DNA from: Acidobacteriota bacterium
GTDB lineage: Bacteria > Acidobacteriota > Vicinamibacteria > Fen-336
Length of the DNA: 62,226 bases
Direction: 5' to 3'
Assembly: GCA_022340585.1 (NCBI GenBank)
Contig: JAJDNS010000096.1
Coordinates: 1-62,226, forward strand
Of the stretch, positions 7,947-16,375 are shown piece after piece. A model generated the notes under the pieces. That model was not told the origin of the DNA and searched no databases. It worked only from the letters and a program-made list of their open reading frames with translations. Every line of letters begins with the position of its first letter. Position 1 is the first letter of the stretch. A program made the translations under genes and the position numbers.

Positions 7947-8921
7947 ATGTCATCACCCCTCGACCGTCGCTCGTTCCTCGCCGGCGCCGCCGGCTCGGTG
8001 GTCGCGGCCGCCTCGACGGGACGGACGTCGACAGATCCCACTCCCCCGCGGGTCGGGGCGTCGGCTTCCGCTGCCGGGCACGTCCGCCTGGGCGCACCGG
8101 TGTGGGTGGACGGCGAGGACCCGGAAACGCAGGCCCAGGCGCACCGGGCGAAAGGCTACCGGGCCGGCTACTGCCCCGACATCCCGCTCGACGACACGGA
8201 TCTGCTGAGGGCCACCGAGGAAGCCTTCGCCCGTCACGACGTCGTGATCGCCGAGGTCGGCCGATGGGTCAACCTGCTGGCCGCGGATCCCGAGGAGCGG
8301 CGCAAGAACATGGAGACCGTCACCGACGGGCTGGCCCTCGCGGAGGCGGTGGGTGCCCGCTGCTGCGTGGACATCGCGGGATCCTTCAACCCGGACAGCT
8401 GGCTCGGTCCGCACCCGGACAACCTGTCCGAACGGTTCTTCGACGCCGCCGTCGAGAACGCCCGGGCCATCATCGACGCGGTGAAGCCCACGCGAACGAC
8501 GTTCTGCTACGAGATGATGGCGTGGTCCCTGCCGGACAGCCCCGAGGCCGCGCTCCGCCTGGTGAAGGCCGTGGACCGCAAGCCCTTCTCCGTTCACCTC
8601 GACCCGTGCAACCTCGTCAACTCACCCACGCGCTACTACACCTCGAGCGACGTCATCCGGGAGTGCTACGCAAAGCTGGGCCCGCTCATCGCCAGCGTCC
8701 ACGCCAAGGACCTCACCTGGGAGATCGAGATGGCGGTCCACTTCCGCGAGGTGCGCCCCGGCCTGGGGAGCGTCGACTACGCGACCTGGCTCGCCGAGCA
8801 CGCGAAGCGCGTGCCGGACGTGCCCCTCATGATCGAGCATCTACCCGACGAGGCCGAGTACGACGCGGCGCGAGACCACATCCTCGAGGTCGGCCGGGAG
8901 GTCGGCGTCCGCTTCGACTGA
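7947..8921 (+). CDS. Tat-exported TIM-barrel protein of the sugar isomerase/epimerase type
   Basis: 324 residues. The N-terminus is a twin-arginine signal (LDRRSFLAGAAGSVVAAAS). The rest matches the xylose-isomerase-like TIM barrel (AP endonuclease 2 family): metal-ligand-type motifs include CYEMMAW, SVHLDPCN, ASVHAKDL and a C-terminal PLMIEHLPDEAEY. Such proteins isomerise or epimerise sugars, often next to oxidoreductases, but no partner is adjacent here. AAGGAGG sits 8 nt before the ATG, and a -10 box TAGAAT lies at 7903-7908, so the gene has its own promoter behind the MATE gene. Substrate unknown. Confidence 0.82.
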   Translation: MSSPLDRRSFLAGAAGSVVAAASTGRTSTDPTPPRVGASASAAGHVRLGAPVWVDGEDPETQAQAHRAKGYRAGYCPDIPLDDTDLLRATEEAFARHDVVIAEVGRWVNLLAADPEERRKNMETVTDGLALAEAVGARCCVDIAGSFNPDSWLGPHPDNLSERFFDAAVENARAIIDAVKPTRTTFCYEMMAWSLPDSPEAALRLVKAVDRKPFSVHLDPCNLVNSPTRYYTSSDVIRECYAKLGPLIASVHAKDLTWEIEMAVHFREVRPGLGSVDYATWLAEHAKRVPDVPLMIEHLPDEAEYDAARDHILEVGREVGVRFD

Positions 8922-8935
8922 GCGGAGGAACTCGC

Positions 8936-9154
8936 CTAATCGGGTCTCGGACGGAACTCGGAACAGGCCGGCTCCGGGTCCTGGAAGGTGTGACGAGCGA
9001 GGCAGATCCCGGCGAGCCCGCGGGTCGACCCGCTGGCCGAGGACAGGATGGTGAGGCCGGGCAGGGCTCGCTCGAGGCGCTCCGGCTCGTCCCGGAAGAG
9101 CCCGCATCGCCTGCAGTCCGGCGGCGGCTGGTTGTCTCCGTCCGTCGTGCCCAC
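8936..9154 (-). CDS. Small Cys-rich protein, probable zinc or metal site
   Basis: A 72-residue protein with protein-like codon use and no overlap with another gene. It has CRRCGLF near residue 14, then GLTILSSASGSTRGLAGIC, and ends HTFQDPEPACSEFRPRPD: four cysteines and a histidine spaced as in small metal-binding domains. The start is GTG at 9154 with AAGGA about 9 nt upstream. It converges with the TIM-barrel gene (14 bp apart). I have an impression of a widespread uncharacterised small family with this C..C / C..H...P.C pattern but cannot name it. Confidence 0.62.
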   Translation of the reverse strand: MGTTDGDNQPPPDCRRCGLFRDEPERLERALPGLTILSSASGSTRGLAGICLARHTFQDPEPACSEFRPRPD

Positions 9155-9429
9155 GTCTCAGCGTCCTTCCCGGAGGGCATCCTGCGGGGGGCGGGAGGAG
9201 CGACTGCCCCAGGGGGGCGGTACGGGCGCCCACGGCGTCCTCGACCGGGGAATCATCATCGCACGGTTCGTGCCCGCCCAGGGGCTAGCATATCATTGAC
9301 CTTGCTCGCCCCGATGAACGAAACCGAGCTGTCGCGCGTGAACGCCCCGCCGGAGCCGATGTATGAGCGAGTCGGCCCCGCTCGTCGTCGGACCGCCCTT
9401 CTGCCTGCCTCGGGGTGGAGCTACGTCCG
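9155..9429. other. Divergent intergenic region with a short upstream frame
   Basis: The gap lies between the small Cys-rich gene (leftward) and the first CelD-type gene (rightward). TAGCAT (9286-9291) and TATCAT (9291-9296) are -10-like. A 39-codon frame from ATG 9314 ends in TGA at 9431-9433, overlapping the CelD ATG as ATGA, the usual layout of translational coupling. It has no clear ribosome binding site, so it may be chance. Confidence 0.35.
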
Positions 9430-10563
9430 ATGAAGATCGACACGGTCTCCCGGATCGCCGAGTTCGAGACGCTCCGCAACGAATGGGACGCGGTGGTTTC
9501 GACCGCTCGGTACCCTCACCTGTGCTTCACCCACGACTGGCTGGTGGTCTGGTGGCAGGCCTTCGATCGCCAGGAGAGACGGGTGGCCGTGTACCTGGGC
9601 CGGGAGGGGGACAAGGTCGTCGCCGCGGTCCCGGTCCAGCGACGAGCCACGGCGGTGGCAGGGATCCCCGTGCGGAGCCTCGAGCTCACCGCCAACCTCC
9701 ACACCTTTCGCCTCGACTTCGTCGTGCCCGGTGACCGAGACCCCGGGCCGTACGTCGAGTCCCTCCTCGACGGCGTCCTCGCGGGGCGCGAGATGCCCGA
9801 CGTCCTCTTCTTCAAGGATCTCCCGAGCGACTCTCCCACCGTGGCCGCACTGGAACGACTCGCGGCGCGCCGACGGCTGGGGATCGGTCGGGAGAACGAG
9901 CGGCGCTCTCCCTACGTGTGCACCGACGGCCCCTGGGAGGACTACTTCAGAGGACTCTCGAAGAACCTGCGGTCCTCGCTGCGCCGCTCGCGCAAGCGGT
10001 GCCAGGAGGCAGGGGTGTCCTTCGAGCGCGTCGTCGATGAACCTCGGGGGGCCAGCCTTCTCGAGGAAGGACTCGCCCTCGAGGCCGAGGGCTGGAAGGG
10101 CCGGGGGGGAACCGCCATCCTCGCCAGTCCGGAGGAGACCTCCTTCTACCGTGGGCTCCTGCGGAGGTTCGAAGGCAGCGGTCGGCTGGCACAATACGCC
10201 CTGCGCCTCGGCCAACGGCTGATCGCCTGGGACCTCTGCGTGACCGAGGCCGGGGCCAGCCACGACCTGAAGACGGCCTACGCCGAGGAGCAGGCTCAGC
10301 TGGCGCCGGGGTTTGCCCTGCAGATGGAGATGATGAAGCACGCGTTCCGGGCCCCGGAGGTGTGCATCTACGACATGCTGCCCCCACCCGCAGCCTACAA
10401 GCTTCGGTGGACCCCGGACGCCCTCGACCAGGTGAGCCTCCGGCTCTACTGCCGGACTCCCCGCGGGCGTCTCACCCACCTGCTTCAGGGACGGCTGCGT
10501 CCCCTGCTGCGGCGGTCGACGCTCCTGCGACGCGTCAAGAGGCGGGTACTCGGACCTCGATGA
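9430..10563 (+). CDS. CelD/BcsL-type GNAT family acyltransferase-like protein
   Basis: 377 residues of the Acetyltransf_6 (BcsL/CelD) family: two GNAT-like folds in tandem, relatives of Fem aminoacyltransferases. Visible signatures are THDWLVVWWQAF near the N-terminus, the basic motif KNLRSSLRRSRKR near residue 180, and the C-terminal IYDMLPPPAAYKLRW. Members occur in cellulose and exopolysaccharide loci and are thought to modify polysaccharide or peptide substrates. The ATG is preferred over a GTG five codons upstream because GGTGGAG lies 10 nt before it. It is paralogous to the two leftward genes nearby but lacks their C-terminal cysteines. Confidence 0.8.
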   Translation: MKIDTVSRIAEFETLRNEWDAVVSTARYPHLCFTHDWLVVWWQAFDRQERRVAVYLGREGDKVVAAVPVQRRATAVAGIPVRSLELTANLHTFRLDFVVPGDRDPGPYVESLLDGVLAGREMPDVLFFKDLPSDSPTVAALERLAARRRLGIGRENERRSPYVCTDGPWEDYFRGLSKNLRSSLRRSRKRCQEAGVSFERVVDEPRGASLLEEGLALEAEGWKGRGGTAILASPEETSFYRGLLRRFEGSGRLAQYALRLGQRLIAWDLCVTEAGASHDLKTAYAEEQAQLAPGFALQMEMMKHAFRAPEVCIYDMLPPPAAYKLRWTPDALDQVSLRLYCRTPRGRLTHLLQGRLRPLLRRSTLLRRVKRRVLGPR

Positions 10564-10582
10564 CCGGCCGTGCAGGGGCCGG
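10564..10582 (+). terminator. GC hairpin directly after the CelD-type gene
   Basis: CCGGCC (10564-10569) and GGCCGG (10577-10582) form a hairpin with a 7-nt loop, overlapping the end of the TGA stop. There is no T-run, so it may be a weak terminator or an RNA-stabilising stem. The palindromic repeat element starts 14 nt further on. Confidence 0.4.
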
Positions 10583-10595
10583 CAGTCTCTCCGGG

Positions 10596-10667
10596 GACCG
10601 AACCGGCCTGCGGCCGGCTGCCTTGGCCAGGGACACGATCCCGCCATGGCGATCGTGTCCTCGGCAG
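10596..10667 (+). repeat. 3'-end palindromic repeat element, copy A
   Basis: The element of about 70 bp starts GACCGAACCGGCC, folds first into a CCGGCC-type hairpin, then has TGCCTTGGCCAGG, then a long palindrome with arms GACACGATC and GATCGTGTC around a GCCATGG-like centre. It lies 33 bp behind the CelD-type gene, in the same orientation, between convergent genes. Related copies lie at 20968, 50112, 55301 (minus) and 60381 (minus, partial). Confidence 0.85.
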
Positions 10668-10701
10668 GTGCGGGACGACACGGGTACGTCGCCCGGGCCC
10701 C

Positions 10702-11886
10702 TCAGTGACCCCGGCGCCCCTTCAGCCTCCGTAGCCCCTGTTCGAGCCCCCTGAGAAGCGACGGGGCCCCGGCCGCCAGGGCCGGTCGAATCGTGCCCCG
10801 AGCCAGGGAGCAGGCACGGCATCCGACGGCTCCACCCGAATACACGCAGGCGTGGACATGCTCGCGGAGATCGTTGGCCACCTCGCGCTTCCAGCGCATC
10901 TCCGCTCCCAGCAGGTCCACGGTGGTCACCCCGGAGGCGAACGCGTCCTCCAGGGCGGCGAGGACCACCGCGATCCCCGGCGAGTACCGGGCCTGAGAGT
11001 GGTCGTACGACGTCCACAGCGCGTACAGCCGTTGCCGGAAGCGCATGCCCAGGAAGTGCGCGATGGGGTGGGAGTCGAGGTAGAGGACGTGGAGTCGGAG
11101 CCATCCCCGGTCCGCACCGCGCCGGGCCAGCTCGGGGTAGAAGACGCGGCCTCGTCGCTGGGTGGAGATGGCGAGGCCTGCCTCGTGCTTCCAGCTGGCC
11201 TCCTCGATGGCGAGAACGCCGGGCAGGACCTCGTCGAACTGTGCACGCGTCGTCACCTTTCGAATCTCCACTCGCCCCTGCTTCTCCAGCTGGCGACGCT
11301 TGCGACGCCACTCGTGCCGGACGTGCTTGGACCTCGATCCCAGATAGGCGTCCCAGCCTCCCCCCGGGACAACCAACCGGGAGGGCTCTGCCGGTCTCAC
11401 GAAGGCGTGCAGGCCCCGGGCTCGGGCGGCCTCGGGCAGGGCCGGCACGAGGGGCGAGGACGCCGGGCAACGAAGCAGCCCCAGACGCCAATGGCGACGC
11501 GTCCGCCCGAGATGGCCCAGCGCGGCGTCGAGGACCTCCGCCGCCGGCAGGGTGAAGGGGAAGTCCACGCGCTCCTCGGGCACGGTCAGGGCGCCGCGGC
11601 ACCAGACGTCGGCCTCCCGATCGACGATGAGGGGGGCCGCCCCCACGAGCCGACCTTCTCGGCGGATGAGCAGTATCGCGACGGGTGCCGTCGGCCAGTA
11701 GGACTCGAGCTTGGCGCTCGTCCACTCCCAGGAGTTGTAGAGGGTCGCCTCCGGCAGCTCCTCGACGAGGCGGCGCCACTCGCCCTCGTGAGCGGCGAGG
11801 TCGGCAACGCGTGTGATCTCCTGGGTGGTGAGCGGCGCGGAGGGCGCGTGGTGAGCGACGGCGTTTACCGGCGTGGCAGCGTGCAT
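10702..11886 (-). CDS. CelD/BcsL-type GNAT family protein with C-terminal Cys motif
   Basis: 394 residues, Acetyltransf_6 family. The first fold carries LYNSWEWTSAKLESYWP and the second begins at the basic block SKHVRHEWRRKRRQLE, followed by VDLLGAEMRWKREVAN. A motif C-V-Y-S-x5-C-x2-C (HACVYSGGAVGCRAC) lies near the C-terminus and is shared with the upstream paralogue at a level that suggests function, perhaps metal binding. The start is set by AAGGAGGG 7 nt upstream; a long GC-rich frame extends further but belongs to the other gene's shadow. Last gene of a three-gene leftward operon. Confidence 0.82.
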   Translation of the reverse strand: MHAATPVNAVAHHAPSAPLTTQEITRVADLAAHEGEWRRLVEELPEATLYNSWEWTSAKLESYWPTAPVAILLIRREGRLVGAAPLIVDREADVWCRGALTVPEERVDFPFTLPAAEVLDAALGHLGRTRRHWRLGLLRCPASSPLVPALPEAARARGLHAFVRPAEPSRLVVPGGGWDAYLGSRSKHVRHEWRRKRRQLEKQGRVEIRKVTTRAQFDEVLPGVLAIEEASWKHEAGLAISTQRRGRVFYPELARRGADRGWLRLHVLYLDSHPIAHFLGMRFRQRLYALWTSYDHSQARYSPGIAVVLAALEDAFASGVTTVDLLGAEMRWKREVANDLREHVHACVYSGGAVGCRACSLARGTIRPALAAGAPSLLRGLEQGLRRLKGRRGH

Positions 11887-11902
11887 GTCTGCCCTCCTTA
11901 GC

Positions 11903-13099
11903 CTAGGACCCACGTCGAGGAGGGCCCTGTCCTCGCCGAAACCACTGCGCCAGCACCCCGGCCGACTCCAGCACGACCGGAGCCTTCGTCTCGAGGAAGG
12001 GCTTGACCGTGCCTCGGGCCAGGCGGCACGCGTGGCAGTCGAGATGGGAGGCGGTGAAGACGCAGGCGTGCAGGTTCTGGCGTCCGCCGTTGGCCGCCTC
12101 GACCTTCCATCGCGAGTCGAAGCCGAGGAAGTCGATCGTCGAGACGCCCTCCTCGAATGCCTCCTGGAGCGCCTGCAGAACCACGACGACACCCGGGGAC
12201 AGCTTCGCCCACGCCACATCGTAGGACGTCTTCAGGCCGTAGAGCTGCTTGCGGAAGGCCACGCCGTAGAAATAGGCGACGGGCCGGCCGTCGAGGTAGA
12301 GCAGGTGGAGTCGGAGCCAGCTCCGCTCGGCGCAGCGCCGGGCGAGCGAGCGGTAGAAGCGCTCGGCTCGCTGGCCAGCGATGGAGCTGCCCTCGCCCTC
12401 CTTCCAACTCGCGGACTCGATGGCCACGACGTCGTCAAAGACCTCGTCGCTCTCCTTCGGCGATCGGATCGTTCGGATCTCGACGGCTCCCGCGCTCTCG
12501 AGCTTGCGCTGCTTTCGGCGCCACTCCCGCCGCACCTTGCTCGAGCGCGAGGCAAGGTAGGCGTCCCAGCCCCCATCGGTGTGGATGAGACGGACCGTGT
12601 CGGCTTCCCGGACGAAGGTGGAGAGTCCGTTCCGACGCGCGGCCTCGGGGAGCGCGGCGGCCACCTCGGAGTCGGCGGGCAGGCGGCCGAGCCCGATCCG
12701 CCACCGCCGGCGCGACGCCCGGAGCTTCACGAAGAGAGAGTCGAGGACCTCGGGGACGTGCTCGGTGCAGAGCAGGTCGAAGCCGTCCTCGGGCAGCGTC
12801 AACGAGCCACGGCACCACTGCTCCCCCTGCCGATCGACGACGAAGGGGGCAGCCGCCACCAGTCGCCCCTGGCATCGGACGAGGAGGAGCGCCAGCTCTT
12901 CATCCGCCCAGTAGGACTCCAGTCGCGCGGTGAGCCACTCCCACGTGTGGAAGAAGCTTGCCGCCGGTGCCTCCTCGATGAAGGCGCCCCACTCCTCCTC
13001 GAGCGCGGCGAAGGCATCGAGGCTTCGCACCTCGTCGACCACCAGTGGGCCCAATGCCGGAGCCGGATGCCCCCTACTCTCGGCTGGATCCGTCGCCAT
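11903..13099 (-). CDS. CelD/BcsL-type GNAT family protein with C-terminal Cys motif
   Basis: 398 residues, closest relative of the next gene downstream: matching blocks include FFHTWEWLTARLESYWAD, SKVRREWRRKQRKLE, STIDFLGFDSRWKVEAAN and the cysteine motif HACVFTASHLDCHACRLARG. The pair probably arose by tandem duplication and then diverged. The 5' end overlaps the end of the gene upstream by 26 bp, so translation is likely coupled. Family members sit in exopolysaccharide or surface-modification loci; the acyl donor and acceptor here are unknown. Confidence 0.82.
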   Translation of the reverse strand: MATDPAESRGHPAPALGPLVVDEVRSLDAFAALEEEWGAFIEEAPAASFFHTWEWLTARLESYWADEELALLLVRCQGRLVAAAPFVVDRQGEQWCRGSLTLPEDGFDLLCTEHVPEVLDSLFVKLRASRRRWRIGLGRLPADSEVAAALPEAARRNGLSTFVREADTVRLIHTDGGWDAYLASRSSKVRREWRRKQRKLESAGAVEIRTIRSPKESDEVFDDVVAIESASWKEGEGSSIAGQRAERFYRSLARRCAERSWLRLHLLYLDGRPVAYFYGVAFRKQLYGLKTSYDVAWAKLSPGVVVVLQALQEAFEEGVSTIDFLGFDSRWKVEAANGGRQNLHACVFTASHLDCHACRLARGTVKPFLETKAPVVLESAGVLAQWFRRGQGPPRRGS

Positions 13100-13622
13100 C
13101 GGTCACTCGCTCCAGCCAGGCTTCCTTCCAGAAGAGGAGGCACATGCGCTGGCAACCCGCGTAGTCGTAGGGGATGTTCTTCGCGGGCACGCAGTGGACG
13201 CCGTCCAGCAGCACGACATCCTTCACCTTGAGCATCCGCCGCGTTCGCTCGTCGAAGAAGCGATCGACCTTGCGAGCCACCTTGTAGGTTCCCCCGCAGA
13301 ATTCCTTCTGCAGTGGCATCCAGCCGAGCCCGCCGGTTCGCTCGTCCCGGTCGAAGGTGGTCTCGATCTCGGCCCAGGGCCGGACCCGCACCCTCTCCCC
13401 CTCCCGGAGTCCCAGCGCGGGCAGGGGGGCCGTGGCGGGCGCGACCTGAGGCGCCCGGCCCGAGACCTCGCGGGCCTTGCGCAGAAGAATGTGGGGGTCG
13501 CGAAGAACCTTACCCGTTCCGCGGGTGAAGAAACCCACTACTTTCTGGAGCGAGCGGGACGCCCGGTCCGTCGGGGTCAACTCCCGACCGGCCTCGGGCA
13601 GATCTCCGAGCTGACATTCCAT
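13074..13622 (-). CDS. Conserved hypothetical protein with GCQRMCLLFWKEAWL motif
   Basis: 182 residues, first gene of the operon with the two CelD-type proteins. The N-terminal half is Pro/Arg-rich linker. From residue ~90 it has an SH3-like strand pattern (EGERVRVRPWAEIETTFD), then MPLQKEFCGGTYKVARKVDRF, KVKDVVLLDGVHC and a terminal YAGCQRMCLLFWKEAWLERV. I recall similar unannotated proteins beside GNAT or biosynthetic genes in several phyla, but no function is established to my knowledge. Cys at CGG, HC, GC and MC could form a metal site. ATG start; the preceding CTCGGAG-like bases are weak. Confidence 0.7.
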   Translation of the reverse strand: MECQLGDLPEAGRELTPTDRASRSLQKVVGFFTRGTGKVLRDPHILLRKAREVSGRAPQVAPATAPLPALGLREGERVRVRPWAEIETTFDRDERTGGLGWMPLQKEFCGGTYKVARKVDRFFDERTRRMLKVKDVVLLDGVHCVPAKNIPYDYAGCQRMCLLFWKEAWLERVTDGDGSSRE

Positions 13623-13933
13623 GGCTCTCCTCTCTCGGCTGGGCGTCGGGAGGGAGACGCCGCCCTGCGGGCGTATTGGAATGACAAGATTCTACACCCG
13701 ATTCGACGGGCGCTCCAGCGTCGAGCTCCCGCGACAACGCGCGAATCGCAGACATTCTCGACGGGGAGGCATGAGACAGGGGGCGCCGGTCTCCGGGGCC
13801 GACGCTCTCGGCACGATTCTGGTCAGTACTGTCGCGCAATGTGCACCCTGGCCAGACAAGGCACGGTCGACCCCGGGCGCGACGGGAGCACGCGCCGCCG
13901 CTGGTGCTGCGTGTGGAACGCGGCGGGAGGGGC
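13623..13933. other. Intergenic region with operon promoter
   Basis: No convincing gene is present in these 311 bp. On the minus strand TAGAAT (ATTCTA at 13689-13694 on plus) is a -10-like box about 70 bp upstream of the GNAT operon. A GC-rich inverted repeat around 13645-13670 could be a hairpin. A 32-codon frame from 13839 looks random. Confidence 0.4.
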
Positions 13934-14389
13934 CTAGCGGATCCCGTGGGCGGCCCGGTGAACGGCCAGCACCTGCATCAACAGCGCCATCTCGAGCTGG
14001 TACTCGTCGGTCCCCGCCTCGACCTCGCGCCAGGGAGGAACGGTGCCGGCGGGCTCGTGCTCCCAGCACTTGATGGGCTCGGGGGTCCCGGGATGGCGGA
14101 CGAAGGCAAGGCGCTCGCCCCGGCGGCGGCCACGCTGGAGGTCCGTGGACGGCGTCAGCAGCTGGACGCGGTAGCGCATGACCTGGTAGAGCGCCTGCCG
14201 CCGCGGATTGACGTGGAAGCGGTACGCGCCCCGGGCGGCGGTCGTCTCGAACTCTCCGGAAACGATCTCCCACCCGCTGACGTCGGCGACCTCCTCGGGC
14301 AGGACGGCGGCGAACGTCACCCCAACGTCCTGGGGGAACGCTGGAGCGGGCCCGAGGAGCAGAAGGCTCAACGACAGACAGAGGCGCAT
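13934..14389 (-). CDS. Secreted protein of unknown function
   Basis: 151 residues from the ATG at 14389, chosen because it places a classic signal peptide at the start (MRLCLSLSLLLLGPAPAFPQ). The mature part contains AAVLPEEVADVSGWEIVSGEFET, a beta-rich middle (YRFHVNPRRQALYQVMRYRVQLL) and a C-terminal stretch DEYQLEMALLMQVLAVHR. No known domain is recognised. An upstream in-frame ATG at 14416 has no better ribosome binding site. It stands alone between the GNAT operon promoter and the idonate operon; a GC-rich gap of 130 bp precedes it. Confidence 0.6.
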   Translation of the reverse strand: MRLCLSLSLLLLGPAPAFPQDVGVTFAAVLPEEVADVSGWEIVSGEFETTAARGAYRFHVNPRRQALYQVMRYRVQLLTPSTDLQRGRRRGERLAFVRHPGTPEPIKCWEHEPAGTVPPWREVEAGTDEYQLEMALLMQVLAVHRAAHGIR

Positions 14390-14519
14390 CCTGCCCAAGA
14401 GTAGCGGCCGCCCCATCGAAAGGCGAACGCCCGAGCCACCAGGAGTGAGCCCGATCACAATCCGGCGCGCGTCGCCGGCCGCTCGGGGTTCGCTCTGTTT
14501 GTGATCGAGCGACGGGCGC

Positions 14520-15323
14520 TCAGCCCTCCTTCTTCGGCAGGGCCCGGGTGGCGCCGGTCGAGATCCCTCCGTCGACCAGGAGGTTCTGCCCCGTCACGTA
14601 CTCGGAGGCGTCGGAGGCCAGGAACACCACCGCCCCGTCGAGATCGTGGGGCTGCCCCGGCCGCTTGAGGGGGATCCGGTCGCAGAGGTACTCGACCCAC
14701 TCCTCGTTCTCGTAGAGGACCTTGTTCTGCGCAGTCTTGAACCAGCCCGGGGAGAGGCAGTTGACGGTGATGCCGTGGATGCCCCAGTCGTCGGCCAGGG
14801 CCATCGTCATCTGCCGGACGCCGCCCCGGCTGGCGCAGTAGGGGGCGAGTCCGGCGAACCCGGCGACGGTGGTGTACGAGCCGATGTTGACGATGCGGCC
14901 GTAGCCGTTGGGGATCATCGACTGCTTCGCCACGGCCTGGCTGACGAAGAACATGCCCCGCAGGTTGGTGTCGAGAACGAGGTTCCAGTCGTCCCAAGAT
15001 ATCTCGATCGAGGGCTTGCGGACGTTGCAGCCCGCGTTGTTGACGAGGACGTCGATGCGGGGCGCGGCCGCGGTGGCCGCCTTCGCGAACGACTCGATGC
15101 TGGCCTGATCGCGCACGTCCAGGGACAGGGCCTCGACCCGGCGCCCGAGCCCCTCGACCTCGGACACGAACTCGGCGCAGTCGTCGGCCTGGCGAGCGGT
15201 GACGATCAGGTCGGCCCCAGCCCGGGCCAGGGCCCGCCCCAGGTACTGCCCGAGTCCCCGGCTGGCCCCGGTGACGACCGCGGTCTTCCCGCTGAGATCG
15301 AAGGAGCTGTGACCTTCTCTCAT
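14520..15323 (-). CDS. idnO: SDR oxidoreductase, likely gluconate 5-dehydrogenase
   Basis: Classical short-chain dehydrogenase of 267 residues: cofactor loop TGASRGLGQYLGRAL, NNAGCNV, catalytic Ser in VNIGSYTTVAG and YCASRGGVRQM (YxxxK position is Y-C-A-S-R, so the usual Lys is Arg), then SPGWFKTAQN. Its best fit by motifs and context is gluconate 5-dehydrogenase, which reduces 5-ketogluconate to gluconate. It is 7 bp downstream of a Zn-dehydrogenase that would make 5-ketogluconate from L-idonate, behind a GntP permease. The Arg in place of the catalytic Lys is worth checking. Symbol assigned from context. Confidence 0.75.
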   Translation of the reverse strand: MREGHSSFDLSGKTAVVTGASRGLGQYLGRALARAGADLIVTARQADDCAEFVSEVEGLGRRVEALSLDVRDQASIESFAKAATAAAPRIDVLVNNAGCNVRKPSIEISWDDWNLVLDTNLRGMFFVSQAVAKQSMIPNGYGRIVNIGSYTTVAGFAGLAPYCASRGGVRQMTMALADDWGIHGITVNCLSPGWFKTAQNKVLYENEEWVEYLCDRIPLKRPGQPHDLDGAVVFLASDASEYVTGQNLLVDGGISTGATRALPKKEG

Positions 15324-15330
15324 GGCCTCC

Positions 15331-16359
15331 TCACGGCTGGAGAATGACCTTCATCAGGCCCGGCTCGCGAGCGTAGAGCCGTTCGAACCAGGCGGGGCCG
15401 TCCTCGAGGGGCGCCACCGCGGTCACCAGCTCGTCGACCCGGACGACGCCCCGAGCGAGGAGGTCCAGGCACAGGGGGTACTCGCCGCTTGAGGCGCAGC
15501 TACCGTAGAAGGTCAGCTCCCGGGTCACGAGCGCCTGGAGGTCGACGTCGACCTTCGGGGTGACGTTTCCGATCAGGACGAGCGCCCCTCCCTTGCGGAG
15601 CGACTCGATGGCGGTGGCAATGGGCCTCGCGGCGCCCACCGCCTCGAAGGCCACGTCGGCCCCCCGGCCGTCCGTGGCCGCGCCCACCGCGGCAGCAACG
15701 TTCTCCTTCGCGTTGACCGTGACATCAGCTCCCAACCGGGCCGCTCGCTCCAGTCGGGTCTCGTCCAGGTCGACCGCGAAGACGAAGCCGCACCCGGCGG
15801 CCTTCGCGGCCTGGACGGCCAGCAGACCGATCGTCCCGCAGCCGACCACAACCGCCCGGTCCCCCAGGCGGATGGGGGCGCGGCTGACGGCGTGGACGGC
15901 CACCGAGACCGGCTCGACCATGGCCGCGTGGGCGAAGCTCAGCCCGTCGGGCAGGCGGAACACGATTTGCTGGGGCACGACCACGTACTCGGCGAAGGCC
16001 CCGTGCTGCTTCCAGTCCCCGGGCGAGACACCCACCACCCGCCGGTTGTCGCAGAGGTTGATCTCCCCGACCCGGCAGAAACGGCACGTCCCGCAGGAGA
16101 TCATCGAATCGAAGGTGACCCGGTCACCCGGGCCGATCGACTCGACCCCCGCCCCCACCGAATCCACGACCCCCGCCGCCTCGTGGCCCATGATGAGGGG
16201 CGGGATCCGCCGTCCGCTCGACCCGTCGTACCCGTGCACGTCGCTGCCGCAGATCCCGCACGAGTCCACCTTGACTCGCACGTCTCCCGGCCCGGGCTCG
16301 GGCACGGGCATGTCCTTGATCTCGAGCTTCTTGTACTCGGTCAGCACCAGAGACTTCAT
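15331..16359 (-). CDS. idnD: Zn-dependent alcohol dehydrogenase, likely L-idonate 5-dehydrogenase
   Basis: Medium-chain dehydrogenase of 342 residues. Catalytic zinc ligands are in DSCGICGSDVHGYDG and MGHEAAGVV; structural zinc cysteines are in CGTCRFCRVGEINLC. The NAD(P)-binding loop is VVGCGTIGLLAVQAAKA followed by FAVDLDETR, where the Asp favours NAD. Its place between a GntP-type permease and a gluconate-5-dehydrogenase-like SDR supports oxidation of L-idonate to 5-ketogluconate. Sorbitol or galactitol dehydrogenase cannot be excluded by sequence alone. It starts 16 bp after the permease stop. Confidence 0.78.
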   Translation of the reverse strand: MKSLVLTEYKKLEIKDMPVPEPGPGDVRVKVDSCGICGSDVHGYDGSSGRRIPPLIMGHEAAGVVDSVGAGVESIGPGDRVTFDSMISCGTCRFCRVGEINLCDNRRVVGVSPGDWKQHGAFAEYVVVPQQIVFRLPDGLSFAHAAMVEPVSVAVHAVSRAPIRLGDRAVVVGCGTIGLLAVQAAKAAGCGFVFAVDLDETRLERAARLGADVTVNAKENVAAAVGAATDGRGADVAFEAVGAARPIATAIESLRKGGALVLIGNVTPKVDVDLQALVTRELTFYGSCASSGEYPLCLDLLARGVVRVDELVTAVAPLEDGPAWFERLYAREPGLMKVILQP

Positions 16360-16375
16360 CGTGCGTTCTCTTCTC

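Noticed and set aside
7905..8600. Minus-strand frames over the TIM-barrel gene
   Set aside because: The plus strand has a Tat signal and clear barrel motifs.
9314..9433. Confident call of a leader peptide before the first CelD gene
   Set aside because: The ATGA overlap is suggestive, but there is no ribosome binding site; left as a low-confidence note.
13839..13937. 32-codon frame upstream of the GNAT operon
   Set aside because: No ribosome binding site; Cys/Trp/Arg-rich composition looks random.
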